Below, in pieces: positions 35,458-44,467 of a DNA stretch of 64,000 nucleotides. Made by a program: the position numbers and the translations under genes. Numbering within the stretch: position 1 is the first letter of the stretch; each line of letters starts with the position of its first letter. The stretch lies in contig CALNAK010000020.1 in the NCBI GenBank assembly GCA_937874185.1, positions 62,001 to 126,000 on the forward strand, written 5' to 3'. A model generated the notes under the pieces. It searched no databases. It was not told where the DNA came from and saw only the letters and a program-made list of their open reading frames with translations. The stretch comes from an uncultured Lactobacillus sp. Lineage in GTDB: Bacteria; Bacillota; Bacilli; Lactobacillales; Lactobacillaceae.

Positions 35458-36372
35458 ATGAACAAAAAGTGGTCAGTAATTGGCATTTTGACATTATTAC
35501 TAATTGCTACAGGATGTGCCCAAAACTCCAGTAAGCAAAAAACATCTAGTAGTGAGACAACTAAAGTTGAACTCAAGACAACTGATTATTCAAAACTATC
35601 TGATTCAGAAAAGAATGAGATGAGTTTTTCCTTTGTCAGAGAGTCTAAAGATAATGGATCAAACGTTAATTTAAAAATTATTAATCGTAGTAGTAAAAAT
35701 GTTGTATTCGACAAAGCAAAATTTCTTTTAATTCATAAGGATGGGGATACTCTAACATCTTCTGCTGATGGAAATAAGATTGTTAAATCAAATAGTACAA
35801 CAAGTATTAAGGGTTTATTCACTGAAGTTGAGAACAGTGAATTTCAAAGTGTTGGTTTATTTTGTTATAAGAATTCTAAAAATGAATTAGCTTACACTGA
35901 AGTTGGGAATACAGTTTATAAATCATCTGATTTAACCAATTCCAATTTAAAGAATGGCTTTAATGGTGAAGGTAAAAGTAAGAAAAAGGATAATTCGTAT
36001 GAGAATACTGAAGGCAAGGATAAGAACAAAGATACCGATAATAAACAAACTAATGATTCACCAGTAAATTCTAATGATACACAGAAACAAGATAGTGAAG
36101 AAAAGAAGGAAGCTACACCAGTTGAGACAGTTACTAATATTCAACAAGCAATTGATCTAGTTGCAAGAAAAAGTGGTCAAGCACCTGACGGAACAGGTTA
36201 TGTAATTATGACTGATTCAACAAGTGATGCTTCTGGAAAAGTACAAACCGCTACTGGTCAGAGAGTTTACTGGGTTCGCCTCTATAAAAAAGGTGCAACA
36301 ACTGGAGATGCACTTGGTGATTGGACCGTTTATCCGAGCGGAGTAATTGAACAAGGTGCTCCAGAGAAATAA
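35458..36372 (+). CDS. Secreted lipoprotein of unknown function
   Basis: The 304-residue protein starts MNKKWSVIGILTLLLIATGC; the lipobox ATGC puts the lipid-bearing Cys at residue 20. A first domain of about 110 residues looks like a beta sandwich of the DUF4352/DUF5067 kind (NVNLKIINRSSKNVVFDKAK). A 60-residue linker rich in Lys, Asn, Asp and Gln follows, probably disordered and reaching through the wall. A second domain of about 80 residues (IQQAIDLVARKSG to GDWTVYPSGVIEQG) ends it. Start follows AAGGGGGAG. It lies right after the two-component system and could be its target, which is inference. Confidence 0.82.
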   Translation: MNKKWSVIGILTLLLIATGCAQNSSKQKTSSSETTKVELKTTDYSKLSDSEKNEMSFSFVRESKDNGSNVNLKIINRSSKNVVFDKAKFLLIHKDGDTLTSSADGNKIVKSNSTTSIKGLFTEVENSEFQSVGLFCYKNSKNELAYTEVGNTVYKSSDLTNSNLKNGFNGEGKSKKKDNSYENTEGKDKNKDTDNKQTNDSPVNSNDTQKQDSEEKKEATPVETVTNIQQAIDLVARKSGQAPDGTGYVIMTDSTSDASGKVQTATGQRVYWVRLYKKGATTGDALGDWTVYPSGVIEQGAPEK

Positions 36373-36394
36373 CTATTCTAAATATGAGGACATG

Positions 36395-36429
36395 AAAAAA
36401 GACTATGAATTCTCGTCATAGTCTTTTTT
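36395..36429. terminator. Bidirectional terminator between the lipoprotein gene and yidC
   Basis: AAAAAAGACTATGA pairs perfectly with TCATAGTCTTTTTT around a seven-base loop. It serves both convergent genes. Confidence 0.92.
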
Positions 36430-36430
36430 G

Positions 36431-37438
36431 CTATTTCTTATTTCTATTTTGTTTACCTTTATTCAACTCACGAATATTTTTATGTAAGTCTTTTTCAACA
36501 GTTGTTGAAGCATTGTTGCCAGTTGTTGAAGTTGTATTAGCAGAAGCAGTTGATCCGCCACCACCATTAAGAATGTCATCAAGCATTTCTTGGGTAACAA
36601 CGACTTTAACCGGGTTCTTGGCAAGTTCTTCATCAGTTCTCTTACGGATCTTTGGAGTAATGACGTAGTTAGTGATTAATTGTTGGAACACGATAACAAC
36701 ACCACCGACTAAGAAGTAAAGACCAAGTGCAGCTGTAGAAATCATTGAAATGAAGAAAGTCATCATAGGACTCATCAAAATCATTGTTTGCATTTGTTTT
36801 CTTTGTTCAGGAGCCACAATTTGTAGTGACATCCAACCTTGAACAACATAGAACAATGTAGCAATGATAGCGATGATAATACTTGGCTTTCCAAGTGGAA
36901 TACTTAGGAAAGTAGCAGCACCAATTTGTTTAGAATATTGAACGGCTTGATAAATACCAATCAAGATCGGCATTTGAAGTAACAATGGCAAACATCCCAT
37001 ACCACCAGTTAGACTCAAATTGTTCTTCTTATAAACATCCATCATCAAGGCACTAATTTTTGCATTAACGGCTTGATCCTTAGTTTTCTTTTGTGCAGCT
37101 TGGATCATCTTCAATTGTGGTTGCACGGCACGCATTTTTTCTTGTTGTGTAGTTGACTTGTATTGTTGGTTTAATGATAAAGGTACAAGCACAAGACGAA
37201 CAACGAAGGAAATAATTACAATTCCCCAAGCGTAAGAATTAGTACCACCAATTGTTTGCGCTGTTTTGAGAATTAATTTTTGGAAAGGAATTCCTAGCCA
37301 TTTATAGATAAATCCATATGGCCCACTAGTTGGAGCATGCAAGTTAGCACCAGTTTGTTGAGCACACCCCGTCAAAACTAGTGTCAGTACCAAAACTAAT
37401 GACAGTACTGATAAATATTTGACGTATTTTTTATTCAC
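36431..37438 (-). CDS. yidC: YidC/Oxa1 membrane protein insertase
   Basis: The 335-residue insertase helps proteins enter the membrane, alone or with Sec. Its lipoprotein signal has lipobox LTGC (Cys25), and five membrane segments follow. The hydrophilic groove Arg is in the first core segment (ISFVVRLVLVPLSLN). The core has MGCLPLLLQMPILIGIY. The cytosolic tail is Ser/Thr/Asn-rich and ends in a basic stretch (LNKGKQNRNKK), which can contact ribosomes. It is transcribed after acyP in the same direction, with 58 bases between. No rnpA, rpmH or jag is adjacent, so this looks like the second YidC copy that many Firmicutes have. Confidence 0.93.
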   Translation of the reverse strand: MNKKYVKYLSVLSLVLVLTLVLTGCAQQTGANLHAPTSGPYGFIYKWLGIPFQKLILKTAQTIGGTNSYAWGIVIISFVVRLVLVPLSLNQQYKSTTQQEKMRAVQPQLKMIQAAQKKTKDQAVNAKISALMMDVYKKNNLSLTGGMGCLPLLLQMPILIGIYQAVQYSKQIGAATFLSIPLGKPSIIIAIIATLFYVVQGWMSLQIVAPEQRKQMQTMILMSPMMTFFISMISTAALGLYFLVGGVVIVFQQLITNYVITPKIRKRTDEELAKNPVKVVVTQEMLDDILNGGGGSTASANTTSTTGNNASTTVEKDLHKNIRELNKGKQNRNKK

Positions 37439-37496
37439 TTAATAAACCACCCTTTTAATCGTATACACTGTAATATACGTTAAGTCATTTGACGTT

Positions 37497-37772
37497 TCAA
37501 CCAATCACGACGAATTTTTCGTAATGTTGCAAGTCGTCAGAAAAAGTATAGTCCAATTTTCTTACTTTTCCAAAGGGAGAAGGTGAAGATTTTACTCGAT
37601 TTAAAAAAATATAAAGAATTTTTTGATCTGCCTCTGCTTCAATCGAGACAGAACCATCTATTTCGTTTTTGATTGTTCCTGTTACGCCTAAGTCAACGGC
37701 TACTTGCAATGTCGAATATCTGAAGCCGACGCCTTGGACTAAACCATCAACATTAATGGAAAGATGTTTCAC
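37497..37772 (-). CDS. acyP: Acylphosphatase
   Basis: The 91-residue small alpha/beta protein hydrolyses acyl phosphates such as carbamoyl or acetyl phosphate. It has the phosphate loop GLVQGVGFRY with the catalytic Arg, and the catalytic Asn in TIKNEIDGSV. The last strand ends YEKFVVIG. Start ATG on the minus strand. Upstream is a short divergent region shared with the rRNA methyltransferase gene; downstream is yidC. The length is typical. Confidence 0.93.
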   Translation of the reverse strand: MKHLSINVDGLVQGVGFRYSTLQVAVDLGVTGTIKNEIDGSVSIEAEADQKILYIFLNRVKSSPSPFGKVRKLDYTFSDDLQHYEKFVVIG

Positions 37773-37838
37773 AACTGATCACCCCACATCATCTTATGTG
37801 TTAATATCTATATTATAGAACATAGAGGGATGGATCAT

Positions 37839-38600
37839 ATGAAATTTATTGAATCTAAGAAAAACGACGAAATCAAACAACTAAAAAAATTATCAGCCAC
37901 TAAGAACATTAGAAAGACTGGTACATACATGATTGAGGGCTTCCATTTAGTACGTGAAGCTGATCAATATGACCAAAAATTCGAAAAGCTATTTGTAACT
38001 GAAAATTATGCTGACGACCGTTTGGTTAAAAAATATTATGACATTGCTACAACAATTGCTGATGACGTTGCTGTTGAATTGTCAGAAACAAAGTCACCAC
38101 AAGGAATCTTTGCTGTAATCAAAGTACAAGATGTTGAAGATTCACCCAAACTAACTGGTAAATGGGTTCTTTTGGACGACGTTCAAGATCCAGGTAACGT
38201 TGGAACAATTGTTAGAACTGCTGATGCTGCCGGATTTAACGGTGTAATCACAAGTTTGAACTCTGCTGATACATACCAACCAAAGGTTCAACGTTCAATG
38301 CAAGGTAGCCAATTCCACTTGCCAATTTATCGTATGGATATCAAGAAAGCTATCAAGTTAGCTAAAGATTCATCATTAGCAATTTACGGTTCAGAAGTTA
38401 ATGACAACGCTAAGCCTTACAACGAATTATCTAAGAATGATAACTTCGCTTTGATCATGGGTAATGAAGCTCACGGTGTAAGTAAGGATATTCTAGTTAA
38501 CTGTGACGAAAATATTTATATCCCTATTTTGGGAAAAGCTGAATCATTAAATGTTGCCGTTGCAGCAGGTGTCTTAATGTATGGTCTACAAACTCTTTAA
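37839..38600 (+). CDS. TrmH/SpoU family RNA 2'-O-methyltransferase
   Basis: The 253-residue SPOUT enzyme has an N-terminal L30e-like RNA-binding part and the three knot motifs: DDVQDPGNVGTIVRTADAAG, IMGNEAHGVSKDI and IPILGKAESLNVAVAAG. The catalytic Arg is in motif 1 and the SAM-binding knot in motifs 2-3. It probably methylates 23S rRNA or a tRNA ribose. I prefer ATG at 37839, with GAGGG nine bases upstream, over ATG at 37830, which overlaps the ribosome site. It stands just before pheST, a common arrangement in Bacillota. Confidence 0.92.
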   Translation: MKFIESKKNDEIKQLKKLSATKNIRKTGTYMIEGFHLVREADQYDQKFEKLFVTENYADDRLVKKYYDIATTIADDVAVELSETKSPQGIFAVIKVQDVEDSPKLTGKWVLLDDVQDPGNVGTIVRTADAAGFNGVITSLNSADTYQPKVQRSMQGSQFHLPIYRMDIKKAIKLAKDSSLAIYGSEVNDNAKPYNELSKNDNFALIMGNEAHGVSKDILVNCDENIYIPILGKAESLNVAVAAGVLMYGLQTL

Positions 38601-38654
38601 AACTTGCTAAAGTTTTTAGTTTTTGTATAATTAGTCATATAAATAAATATAAAC

Positions 38655-38855
38655 TTTGACGAAAAATAGTAGCTACCTAATTCATGACAGGAAGAGCCGA
38701 TAACTGAGATAGGCTTGATGAATGAAATAGTGAATTCACTTTCCGAGTTTTTAGTTGGTTACTATATAACCGCTTGAGTGCATGTACTTTTTTTACATGA
38801 ACTAGGGTGGTACCGCGAGTCCTCGTCCCTTATTTTGGGATAGGGACTCTTTTTG
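38655..38855 (+). promoter_or_regulatory. T-box leader (phenylalanine) controlling pheST
   Basis: It contains the T-box AGGGTGGTACCGCG at 38804-38817 and a terminator built from GAGTCC / GGGACTC with a T run at 38850. The specifier is read as TTC (Phe) at 38735-38737, directly before ACTTTC, in the same context as ACC in the thrS leader. Antitermination would occur when tRNA-Phe is uncharged. Confidence 0.92.
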
Positions 38856-38858
38856 TGT

Positions 38859-38978
38859 AGAGAGCGCAAACAGGGCGGTCAGCTCCCGAGGATTAAGACT
38901 ACTATCTCAGTCGGCAACGAAGTGCCGGCAGAGATAGTTGACTTAACCGGAAGGAGTTGCCCTGTTGAAGCTCGTTTC
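38859..38978 (+). repeat. Hairpin repeat copy C
   Basis: This third member of the foldback family also found twice after murC starts AGAGAGCG and ends GCTCGTTTC. Stems are ACAGGGC / GCCCTGT, AGCTCC / GGAGTT, TTAAG / CTTAA, CTATCTC / GAGATAG and CGGCA / TGCCG. It begins three bases after the T-box terminator T run and is carried in the untranslated leader of pheS in the same orientation as copies A and B. Confidence 0.8.
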
Positions 38979-39164
38979 TATGCTGCAAATTTAGGGAAAC
39001 ATATAGAAAATTAGATATAAAAACTAAAACAACAATTCCCTCAAAACCAATACCAATTCATAAGTACTTCATAAAATTGAGATATTTACAAATTGGTACT
39101 AACAAGAAGGACTTGTCTGAATCAAACCAACAAATCAAAGCAATATCATCATAGGAGGAAAACA
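38979..39164 (+). other. pheS untranslated leader after the repeat
   Basis: This 186-base stretch is AT-rich. It has a weak dyad TACCAATT / AATTGGTA and ends in the pheS ribosome site AGGAGG. No gene or promoter is clear. A reading frame that enters pheS in frame from 39093 lacks a ribosome site. Confidence 0.5.
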
Positions 39165-40211
39165 ATGTCATTAAACGATACTCTAAAGAATTTAAGAGAA
39201 AATGGTATTGACGAAGCCAAACGTGCTGAACGACTTCAAGAATTAAATGACCTAAGAGTTAATCTTTTGGGTAAGAAGGGTCCAATTACAAAAGCTCTAC
39301 GTGGGATGAAAGATGTTCCTGCTGAAGAACGTCCTGAAATTGGTACTTTAGCTAATAATGTTAAAAAAGATATTCAAGAAGCAATTGAAGAAAAGATGTC
39401 TGAACTAAACAAAAAATTAGTTGCTAAAAAACTTGAAGAAGAAAAAATTGACGTTACTTTACCTGCAACAAAACAAACCCAAGGAACAAGACATATCTTG
39501 AATCAAACAATTGAAGATATTGAGCAATTCTTTATCGGTTTAGGTTACGAAGTTGCTGGTGGTTATGAAGTTGAAGAAGATCACTATAACTTTGAACGCT
39601 TGAATATCCCTAAGGATCACCCAGCTCGTGATATGCAAGATACTTTCTACTTGTCAGATGAACTATTGATGAGAACTCAAACATCCGCTCAAGAGGGTCG
39701 TGACATGGAGGCTCATGACTTTTCAAAGGGACCTTTGAAGATGATCTCACCAGGTGTTGTTTACCGTCGTGATGATGATGACGCTACTCACTCACATCAA
39801 TTCCACCAAATTGAAGGACTTGTTGTTGATAAAAATATCAGTATGGCTGACTTGAAGGGTACTTTAGATGCACTTTGTCGTCATGTCTTTGGACCTGATC
39901 GTGAAATTCGTTTCCGTCCAAGTTACTTCCCATTTACTGAACCATCCGTTGAAGTTGATGTTTCATGTTTCAACTGTGGTGGCGAAGGTTGTCGTATTTG
40001 TAAGTACACTGGCTGGATCGAAGTATTAGGTGCTGGACTTACACATCCTAATGTTTTGAAGATGTCCGGAATCGATCCTAACGAATATAGTGGTATGGCT
40101 TTTGGTCTTGGACCAGAACGATTTGCTATGCTTAAGTATGGTGTAACTGATATTCGTGATTTCTACTTGAACGACGTTAGATTCCTAGAACAATTCAAAG
40201 GAGTAAATTAA
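39165..40211 (+). CDS. pheS: Phenylalanyl-tRNA synthetase alpha subunit
   Basis: The 348-residue class II catalytic subunit joins phenylalanine to tRNA-Phe as an alpha2-beta2 complex with PheT. An N-terminal coiled coil of about 90 residues precedes the core, which has DTFYLSDELLMRTQTSA, VYRRDDDDATHSHQFHQIEG and the motif 3 region GLGPERFAMLKYG. The ATG at 39165 is preceded by AGGAGG. It forms an operon with pheT (4 bases apart) under the Phe T-box. Confidence 0.97.
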   Translation: MSLNDTLKNLRENGIDEAKRAERLQELNDLRVNLLGKKGPITKALRGMKDVPAEERPEIGTLANNVKKDIQEAIEEKMSELNKKLVAKKLEEEKIDVTLPATKQTQGTRHILNQTIEDIEQFFIGLGYEVAGGYEVEEDHYNFERLNIPKDHPARDMQDTFYLSDELLMRTQTSAQEGRDMEAHDFSKGPLKMISPGVVYRRDDDDATHSHQFHQIEGLVVDKNISMADLKGTLDALCRHVFGPDREIRFRPSYFPFTEPSVEVDVSCFNCGGEGCRICKYTGWIEVLGAGLTHPNVLKMSGIDPNEYSGMAFGLGPERFAMLKYGVTDIRDFYLNDVRFLEQFKGVN

Positions 40212-40215
40212 GATA

Positions 40216-42621
40216 ATGAAGATTTCTGTTAATTGGTTAAAAGAATATATCCCTGTTACTCATACAGTTGAAGAAATGGCTGATAAAATTTCTCTAACTG
40301 GTATTGAATCAGGACCAGTAAGTTTAGGAGAAAAATTGAGCGGATTGGTTGTTGGTCACATTACAAGTGTTAAACCACATCCTGATTCAGATCATTTGAA
40401 AGTTTGCATGGTCGATGTTGGCGAAAGTGAAGATATCCAAATTGTCTGTGGTGCTCCTAATGCGGCTGCAGATCAATATGTTATCGTTGCTTTACACGGT
40501 GCTCATTTACCAGATGGCACAAAAATTAAACGTGGTAAATTACGTGGTCAAGAGTCCAACGGTATGATCTGTGGACTTGATGAAGTTGGCGTTCCCGAAA
40601 AGTATATGCCAGAAGAATTTGAAAATGGTATTTATGTTTTCGATGAACCTCAAAAACCAGGTGTAGCAGTTTATGACTTACTTGGTTTAAAGGACCAAAT
40701 GATTGATATTGATATCACACCTAATCGTGCTGATACCTTGGGTATGCGTGGTGCTGCCTGGGAAATTGGTGCTACTTATGATGAGAAACCTGTTTTCAAA
40801 AAGCCAGAATTAGATGCTACTAAAGTTAAAGATATGAACGATGTAACAGTTGATGTTGAAGAAAAGGACTTAGTTCCTGATTATTTAATCCGTGAATTAA
40901 AAGATATTACTGTTGGCAAGAGTCCACTTTGGATGCAAAGAAGACTTTGGAATCAAGATATTCGTCCAGTCAACTCTGTAATTGATGCCGCTAATTATGT
41001 CATGATTGAATATGGTCAACCAATCCAAGCTTATGATCTTGATAAGTTGCAGGATAAAAAATTAGTAGTTAAATTTGCTAAAGATGGCGACAAGTTCAAG
41101 ATTGCTGATGAAGAAAAAACTTTGACACATGATGATTTGATTATCGCTTCCGGTAATGAAATTGTTGGCCTTGCTGGTGTTGATAACGGTAGTATTGCCG
41201 CTGTTGACGAAAATACTAAGAACGTTTTACTTGAAAGTGGTGTCTTCAATAGCACTTCAGTTCGTAAGACTGCTCAAAGACATGATCTTCGTGGTGACGA
41301 TTCAACTCGTTTTGAAAAGGGTGTTGACAATGGAGCAGTTGATGAAGCCCTTGTTCGTGCCACACAATTAGTTGATGAATCAAGTAATGCTTCGGAAATT
41401 TCTAATGTTATTACTGGTAATTTAACTAAAGCAGAACCCACAATTATTAAGGGTAAAATTTCTCACATTAATCATTTGATGGGCTTGCAACTTACAACTG
41501 ATGAAATTGTTAAAATTTTAGACCGTCTTGGTTTTACAGTAGATGTTTCTGATGATGATATTGTCGTAACTATTCCTACACGTCGTTGGGATATGGCAAT
41601 TGAAGCTGATTTGGTTGAAGAAGTTAACCGTATTTATGGTTATGAAAACTTGCCAAATACTTTACCTGCTGGAATGGAAACAAGAGGTGGTTATAGTGCT
41701 AAACGTGAATTTAGCAATAAACTACGTAATGTATTATTAGGTGAAGGATTAGACGAAGTTATCAATTACTCACTTTTGAGCAAACAAGAAGTTGAAGATT
41801 TCAACGTTATTAAAACTGAATATACAAAACTATTGCATCCAATGACTGAAGATCATGAATATTTGAGAAACAGTTTAATTCCTGGTCTAGTTAGAAATAT
41901 TGCATATAATCAAGCACGTAAGAACGATGATCTTGGTATTTTTGAACAAGCACGTATCTTTGATCGTCCAACTGGTCAAGATCGTCCTAATGAAGTTGAA
42001 TATATCTCAGGTGCTGTCAGTGGCAATGTGTTGAATGCTTCATGGAATACCGAAGATAAGGCAGCAGATTTCTATTACGTAAAGGGTATTGTTGATGAAT
42101 TACTTTCATTTACTAACGCTGATGCCAAGTTTGAATATGAAGCAACCGATGAATATGACAATATGCATCCTGGTCAAACAGCTAAGATTTTAGCTAATGG
42201 ACAAGTAATTGGCTTTGTCGGTAAATTACATCCAAATTATCAAAGTGATCACTCTGTTGCTGACACATTCGTTTTTGAATTAAATATTGATATGATGTTT
42301 GATTTGAATTCGAAGAATGTTCAAGCTCAGAGTGCTCCTAAGTATCCAAGTATTAGTCGTGATTTAGCTATCTTAGTTGAAAAAGATATTGAGAATGGCC
42401 AAATTGTTACCGATATTTTTGAAAATGGTGGCAAATATTTACAAGATGTTAAGATTTTCGATGTTTATCAAGGAAAGAATATCAAGCCTAATCACAAGTC
42501 ACTTGGTTACCACTTGGAATTCTTGAATCCTAATGATACTTTGACTGATGATGAAGTTGAAAAGGCATTCTCACTTGTTAAGAACAGTTTGATTCAAAAA
42601 TTTAACGTAGAAATTAGATAA
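40216..42621 (+). CDS. pheT: Phenylalanyl-tRNA synthetase beta subunit
   Basis: The 801-residue subunit has a tRNA-binding EMAP domain at about 40-150 (HPDSDHLKVC, VCGAPN, SNGMICGLDE), homologous to the ytpR product of this window. B1/B5 domains, the B3/B4 editing domain around 205-390, a catalytic-like domain, and a C-terminal anticodon-binding FDX-ACB domain (PSISRDLAIL, from about 710) follow. It edits Tyr-tRNA-Phe and holds the tRNA. Full length, no breaks. No strong terminator follows; mltG has its own -10 element close by. Confidence 0.97.
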   Translation: MKISVNWLKEYIPVTHTVEEMADKISLTGIESGPVSLGEKLSGLVVGHITSVKPHPDSDHLKVCMVDVGESEDIQIVCGAPNAAADQYVIVALHGAHLPDGTKIKRGKLRGQESNGMICGLDEVGVPEKYMPEEFENGIYVFDEPQKPGVAVYDLLGLKDQMIDIDITPNRADTLGMRGAAWEIGATYDEKPVFKKPELDATKVKDMNDVTVDVEEKDLVPDYLIRELKDITVGKSPLWMQRRLWNQDIRPVNSVIDAANYVMIEYGQPIQAYDLDKLQDKKLVVKFAKDGDKFKIADEEKTLTHDDLIIASGNEIVGLAGVDNGSIAAVDENTKNVLLESGVFNSTSVRKTAQRHDLRGDDSTRFEKGVDNGAVDEALVRATQLVDESSNASEISNVITGNLTKAEPTIIKGKISHINHLMGLQLTTDEIVKILDRLGFTVDVSDDDIVVTIPTRRWDMAIEADLVEEVNRIYGYENLPNTLPAGMETRGGYSAKREFSNKLRNVLLGEGLDEVINYSLLSKQEVEDFNVIKTEYTKLLHPMTEDHEYLRNSLIPGLVRNIAYNQARKNDDLGIFEQARIFDRPTGQDRPNEVEYISGAVSGNVLNASWNTEDKAADFYYVKGIVDELLSFTNADAKFEYEATDEYDNMHPGQTAKILANGQVIGFVGKLHPNYQSDHSVADTFVFELNIDMMFDLNSKNVQAQSAPKYPSISRDLAILVEKDIENGQIVTDIFENGGKYLQDVKIFDVYQGKNIKPNHKSLGYHLEFLNPNDTLTDDEVEKAFSLVKNSLIQKFNVEIR

Positions 42622-42636
42622 TTATTCCTGAACTAA

Positions 42637-42645
42637 TGGTATAAT
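42637..42645 (+). promoter_or_regulatory. Extended -10 promoter of mltG
   Basis: TGGTATAAT is a perfect extended -10 element, 30 bases before the mltG TTG start. No good -35 is visible, which extended -10 promoters tolerate. Confidence 0.65.
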
Positions 42646-42674
42646 TCTAATAAATTAACTCGGGAGGCTGTGTC

Positions 42675-43835
42675 TTGAGCCAAAAGGATGACAAAAAAGA
42701 AGCATTGAAGCAAGAATCAGATGATAAGATGAAAACTCGTGCCGATGAACGTTCCGTAGCAAATCATATTGCATACTGGATTGTCGGTGTGATTGCTGTC
42801 TTAGCAGTTGTTGTTGCTATCATTGGCTTTAATTACGTGAATAGTTCACTTCAACCATATAATGCGAATAATAAAGAAGATATTAGTGTAAAGATTCCAA
42901 TTGGTTCTTCTACTAAGGAGATTGCCAAGACTCTTGAAAAAGATAAAGTTATCAAGAGTGCAACAGTCTTTAACTTTTATATCAAAGCTCAAAATTATAA
43001 TGATTTCCAAGCTGGTTACTATACATTTAAGCAGTCAATGGGAATGAGTTCAGTCGTTAAACAACTTCAAAAGGGAAGTAGTGCCCAACCAACTGGGACA
43101 GCTAGTGATACTGTCTTAGTTGCTGAAGGTGTGACGATTGATCAGATTGGTGATTCTATTCAAAAGAGTACTAAGAATAGTGTTAAGTTTAAGAAAGCTG
43201 ATTTCATGAAATTGATGAAAGATGAAGCCTTCTTGAAAAAACTTCAGAAGAAATATCCACAATTGTTAGATTCAACAATGGCCAAAACTAACGTTAGATA
43301 CCACTTGGAAGGTTATTTATTCCCAGCTACTTACGGTGTCTACAAAGGGATGACCTTGAAGGAACTTGTTGAACAAATGGTTGAAAAGGAAAATGACGAA
43401 TTATTGCCATATTACGCAACGTTCAAGGAAAAAGGTTATACTGTACAAGACGTTCTAACAATTGCCTCATTAGTTGAACGTGAAGGTGTAACTAAGAAGG
43501 ATCGTGGTATGATTTCCGGTGTCTTCTTCAACCGTTTTGCAGTTAATATGCCACTTCAATCTGATATTTCCGTTATGTATGCTTTAAATACTCACAAAAC
43601 TAAATTGAGTAACAAGGATACGGCGGTTAAATCGCCATATAACTTGTACAAGCACACAGGATATGGACCTGGTCCCTTTAATACTCCAAGTATGCAATCT
43701 ATTGAAGCTGTTTTGAATCCTACTGATAGAGATCAAAATTACCTATACTTCTTTGCTAATTTGAAGACAGGGAAAGTTACATATTCACATACTCTTCAAG
43801 AACATGAGAGTAGATATGCAACAACCGGACAATAA
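42675..43835 (+). CDS. mltG: Endolytic murein transglycosylase MltG
   Basis: The 386-residue membrane-bound enzyme cuts nascent glycan strands and may set their length. A cytosolic Lys/Glu-rich head (1-33) and one membrane segment at about 34-56 precede a LysM-like subdomain and the YceG catalytic domain. The catalytic Glu is in SLVEREG, followed by FFNRFAVNMPLQSD. The C-terminal part has TPSMQSIEAVLNP. Start TTG, with GGGAGG upstream. It precedes greA, as in many Firmicutes. Confidence 0.95.
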   Translation: MSQKDDKKEALKQESDDKMKTRADERSVANHIAYWIVGVIAVLAVVVAIIGFNYVNSSLQPYNANNKEDISVKIPIGSSTKEIAKTLEKDKVIKSATVFNFYIKAQNYNDFQAGYYTFKQSMGMSSVVKQLQKGSSAQPTGTASDTVLVAEGVTIDQIGDSIQKSTKNSVKFKKADFMKLMKDEAFLKKLQKKYPQLLDSTMAKTNVRYHLEGYLFPATYGVYKGMTLKELVEQMVEKENDELLPYYATFKEKGYTVQDVLTIASLVEREGVTKKDRGMISGVFFNRFAVNMPLQSDISVMYALNTHKTKLSNKDTAVKSPYNLYKHTGYGPGPFNTPSMQSIEAVLNPTDRDQNYLYFFANLKTGKVTYSHTLQEHESRYATTGQ

Positions 43836-43855
43836 GGTATAATTGTATATATAAA

Positions 43856-43894
43856 TAAATGTCATCTAATCGAGGTTGATTAGATGACATTTTG
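43856..43894 (+). terminator. Terminator of mltG
   Basis: AAATGTCATCTAATC pairs perfectly with GATTAGATGACATTT around a six-base loop. Confidence 0.88.
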
Positions 43895-43939
43895 AAATTA
43901 GAATAATAATGAACGATTTAAAACAAGGAGCTATATAAA

Positions 43940-44416
43940 ATGGCAGACAGAAGTTATCCAATGACAGCTGAAGGTAAAGTAAAGCTGGAAGAAGAATTAG
44001 AAAATTTAAAAAAGGTAAAACGTCCAGAAGTTATCAATCGTATTAAGATTGCTAGAAGTTTTGGTGATTTATCTGAAAATTCAGAATACACATCTGCTAA
44101 GGATGAACAAAGTGTTGTTGAATCACGTATTGCTCAAATTATTGAAATGCTTCAATACGCTAGAGTTATTGATGCTGATGAAGTAGCCAGTGATGAAATT
44201 TCAATTGGTAAAAAAGTTACTGTTCAAGAAGATGGTGAAGAACCGGACGAGTATACAATCGTTGGTGCTGCTGAATCAGATCCTGATAATGGTAAGATTT
44301 CAAATGATTCACCAATTGCCAAGGCTCTTATTGGTAAACATGTAGGTGATGTTGTTGAAGTTGAAACTCCCGTAGGAAGTTATAGTTTAACAATTAAAAC
44401 CGTTGAAGTTGCTTAA
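43940..44416 (+). CDS. greA: Transcription elongation factor GreA
   Basis: The 158-residue protein has an N-terminal coiled coil with the acidic tip (SFGDLSENSEY, residues 37-47 or so) that enters the RNA polymerase secondary channel and stimulates cleavage of backtracked RNA. The C-terminal FKBP-like domain includes SDPDNGKISNDSPIAKALIGK. The ribosome site is AAGGAG. It stands between mltG and the HesB-like gene, with a terminator upstream. Confidence 0.97.
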   Translation: MADRSYPMTAEGKVKLEEELENLKKVKRPEVINRIKIARSFGDLSENSEYTSAKDEQSVVESRIAQIIEMLQYARVIDADEVASDEISIGKKVTVQEDGEEPDEYTIVGAAESDPDNGKISNDSPIAKALIGKHVGDVVEVETPVGSYSLTIKTVEVA

Positions 44417-44467
44417 TGAATGCGTTTTCTGTTATCTTTACCTTAGTAAAATATTGAGGTGGGCATT

